Assembly: GCF_001922585.1 (NCBI RefSeq)
Contig: NZ_MRBS01000001.1
Coordinates: 1-64,000, forward strand
Length of the DNA stretch: 64,000 nucleotides
Source of the DNA: Pantoea sp. 1.19
Lineage (GTDB): Bacteria; Pseudomonadota; Gammaproteobacteria; Enterobacterales; Enterobacteriaceae
Direction of reading: 5' to 3'
Part shown: piece by piece, positions 63,597 through 64,000 of the stretch
How the letters are laid out: every line of letters begins with the position of its first letter
Position numbering within the stretch: position 1 is the first letter of the stretch
The notes under the pieces: generated by a model
The model's database searches: none
The model's input: the letters and a program-made list of their open reading frames with translations, nothing else
Told to the model about the DNA's origin: nothing
Translations under genes and position numbers: made by a program

Positions 63597-64000
63597 TCAG
63601 TGACGGCTCATCTGCTCCGATTTGCTCATGCACTGGCTGATCGCTTCCATGGCCGCCGAGCGAAAGCCTTTCTGCTCCAGTACCCGCACCGCTTCTATGG
63701 TGGTACCCCCCGGCGAGCAGACGCTGTCTTTCAGCACGCCCGGGTGCTCGCCGCTTTGCAGTACCATCTGCGCCGCGCCTTTTACCGCCTGCGCCGCAAA
63801 CTGATAGGCCTGTGCGCGCGGCATTCCGCCAAGCACGGCGGCGTCGGCCATCGCCTCAATCAGCATAAATACGTAGGCCGGAGCCGATCCGCTGACCCCC
63901 ACCACCGCGTGGATTAAATACTCGGGTACGATCTCTGCCCGGCCAAAGCTGCGAAAAATGGCGACGATTTCGTCACATTCGCTCTGATCGACCAGCACGT
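63597..64000 (-). CDS. proC: Pyrroline-5-carboxylate reductase, C-terminal part
   Basis: The last 134 residues of ProC are encoded, running off the window edge: VGVSGSAPAYVFMLIEAMAD, AVLGGMPRAQAYQFAAQAVK and HPGVLKDSVCSPGGTTIEAV are the conserved dimerisation and substrate regions. ProC reduces pyrroline-5-carboxylate to proline. The N-terminal NADPH domain lies outside. Confidence 0.95.
   Translation of the reverse strand, partial: VLVDQSECDEIVAIFRSFGRAEIVPEYLIHAVVGVSGSAPAYVFMLIEAMADAAVLGGMPRAQAYQFAAQAVKGAAQMVLQSGEHPGVLKDSVCSPGGTTIEAVRVLEQKGFRSAAMEAISQCMSKSEQMSRH

Overview
The window is about 64 kb of chromosome from a member of the Enterobacteriaceae. The strongest indicators are the E. 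coli-like order iraP - psiF - dgcC - proC at the right end, a complete E. coli common pilus cluster (ecpABCDE), an lldPRD operon, a dgaR-dgaABCDEF D-glucosaminate system, marC and lpxO. Most genes are GC-rich. A few patches (1.3-1.6 kb and 7.7-9.2 kb) are AT-rich and look acquired. No tRNA, rRNA or CRISPR array was found.

Layout. (1) 1-1254: nested remnants of IS3-family elements. (2) 1.3-9.3 kb: accessory block with an AT-rich small gene, a LysR regulator diverging from a cyclophilin-like protein, a purine-efflux-like MFS pump, a YahK-type alcohol dehydrogenase, a secreted alpha/beta hydrolase and an aldo-keto reductase broken by one stop codon; then a truncated integrase followed by a membrane protein and a VbhA-like antitoxin. 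Near-identical IS termini lie at both edges. (3) 9.3-12.9 kb: two aldo-keto reductases, a methyltransferase and a hydrolase remnant. (4) 12.9-20.2 kb: sigma-54 activator DgaR and the D-glucosaminate PTS and degradation operon behind a consensus -24/-12 promoter. (5) 21.0-24.8 kb: lldPRD for L-lactate with two candidate LldR operators. (6) 25.4-27.1 kb: frameshifted lipoprotein gene, queH and a small lipoprotein.

(7) 27.2-32.0 kb (minus strand): class III aminotransferase, zinc dehydrogenase, HAD phosphatase, MFS exporter and DUF1349 protein. This combination resembles the three-enzyme signature of azasugar pathways. (8) 32.8-39.0 kb: ecpABCDE without ecpR. (9) 39.6-43.7 kb: Fur-box-controlled ferric-siderophore-type ABC importer plus an MFS exporter, convergent with an OFA-family carrier. 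(10) 45.7-49.6 kb: quinone-reductase-like protein, a 45-residue membrane protein, a D-arabinitol-dehydrogenase-like gene coupled to a SemiSWEET and preceded by a perfect CRP site, and a YagU-like protein. (11) 49.7-55.0 kb (minus strand): a six-gene overlapping operon (thermostable-hemolysin family, AMP ligase, haem-oxygenase-like diiron protein, SDR, TPR protein, VIT1-type transporter) followed by cytochrome b561. It is the best candidate for an undescribed pathway.

(12) 55.1-64 kb: signalling and stress genes. A GGDEF-EAL protein is split inside its GGDEF motif by a one-base deletion in a G tract. YmgB/AriR- and YcgZ-like small regulators follow, the former behind a long dyad and an intrinsic terminator, then marC, iraP, psiF, a dgcC with GVDEF instead of GGDEF, lpxO and the 3' part of proC. 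phoA, which lies between iraP and psiF in E. coli, is missing.

Functionally the region combines carbon-source modules (glucosaminate, lactate, polyol), iron handling, surface pili, and biofilm and RpoS regulation. Both diguanylate cyclase genes carry lesions in their signature motif, ecpR is not beside ecpA, and several accessory genes are pseudogenes.
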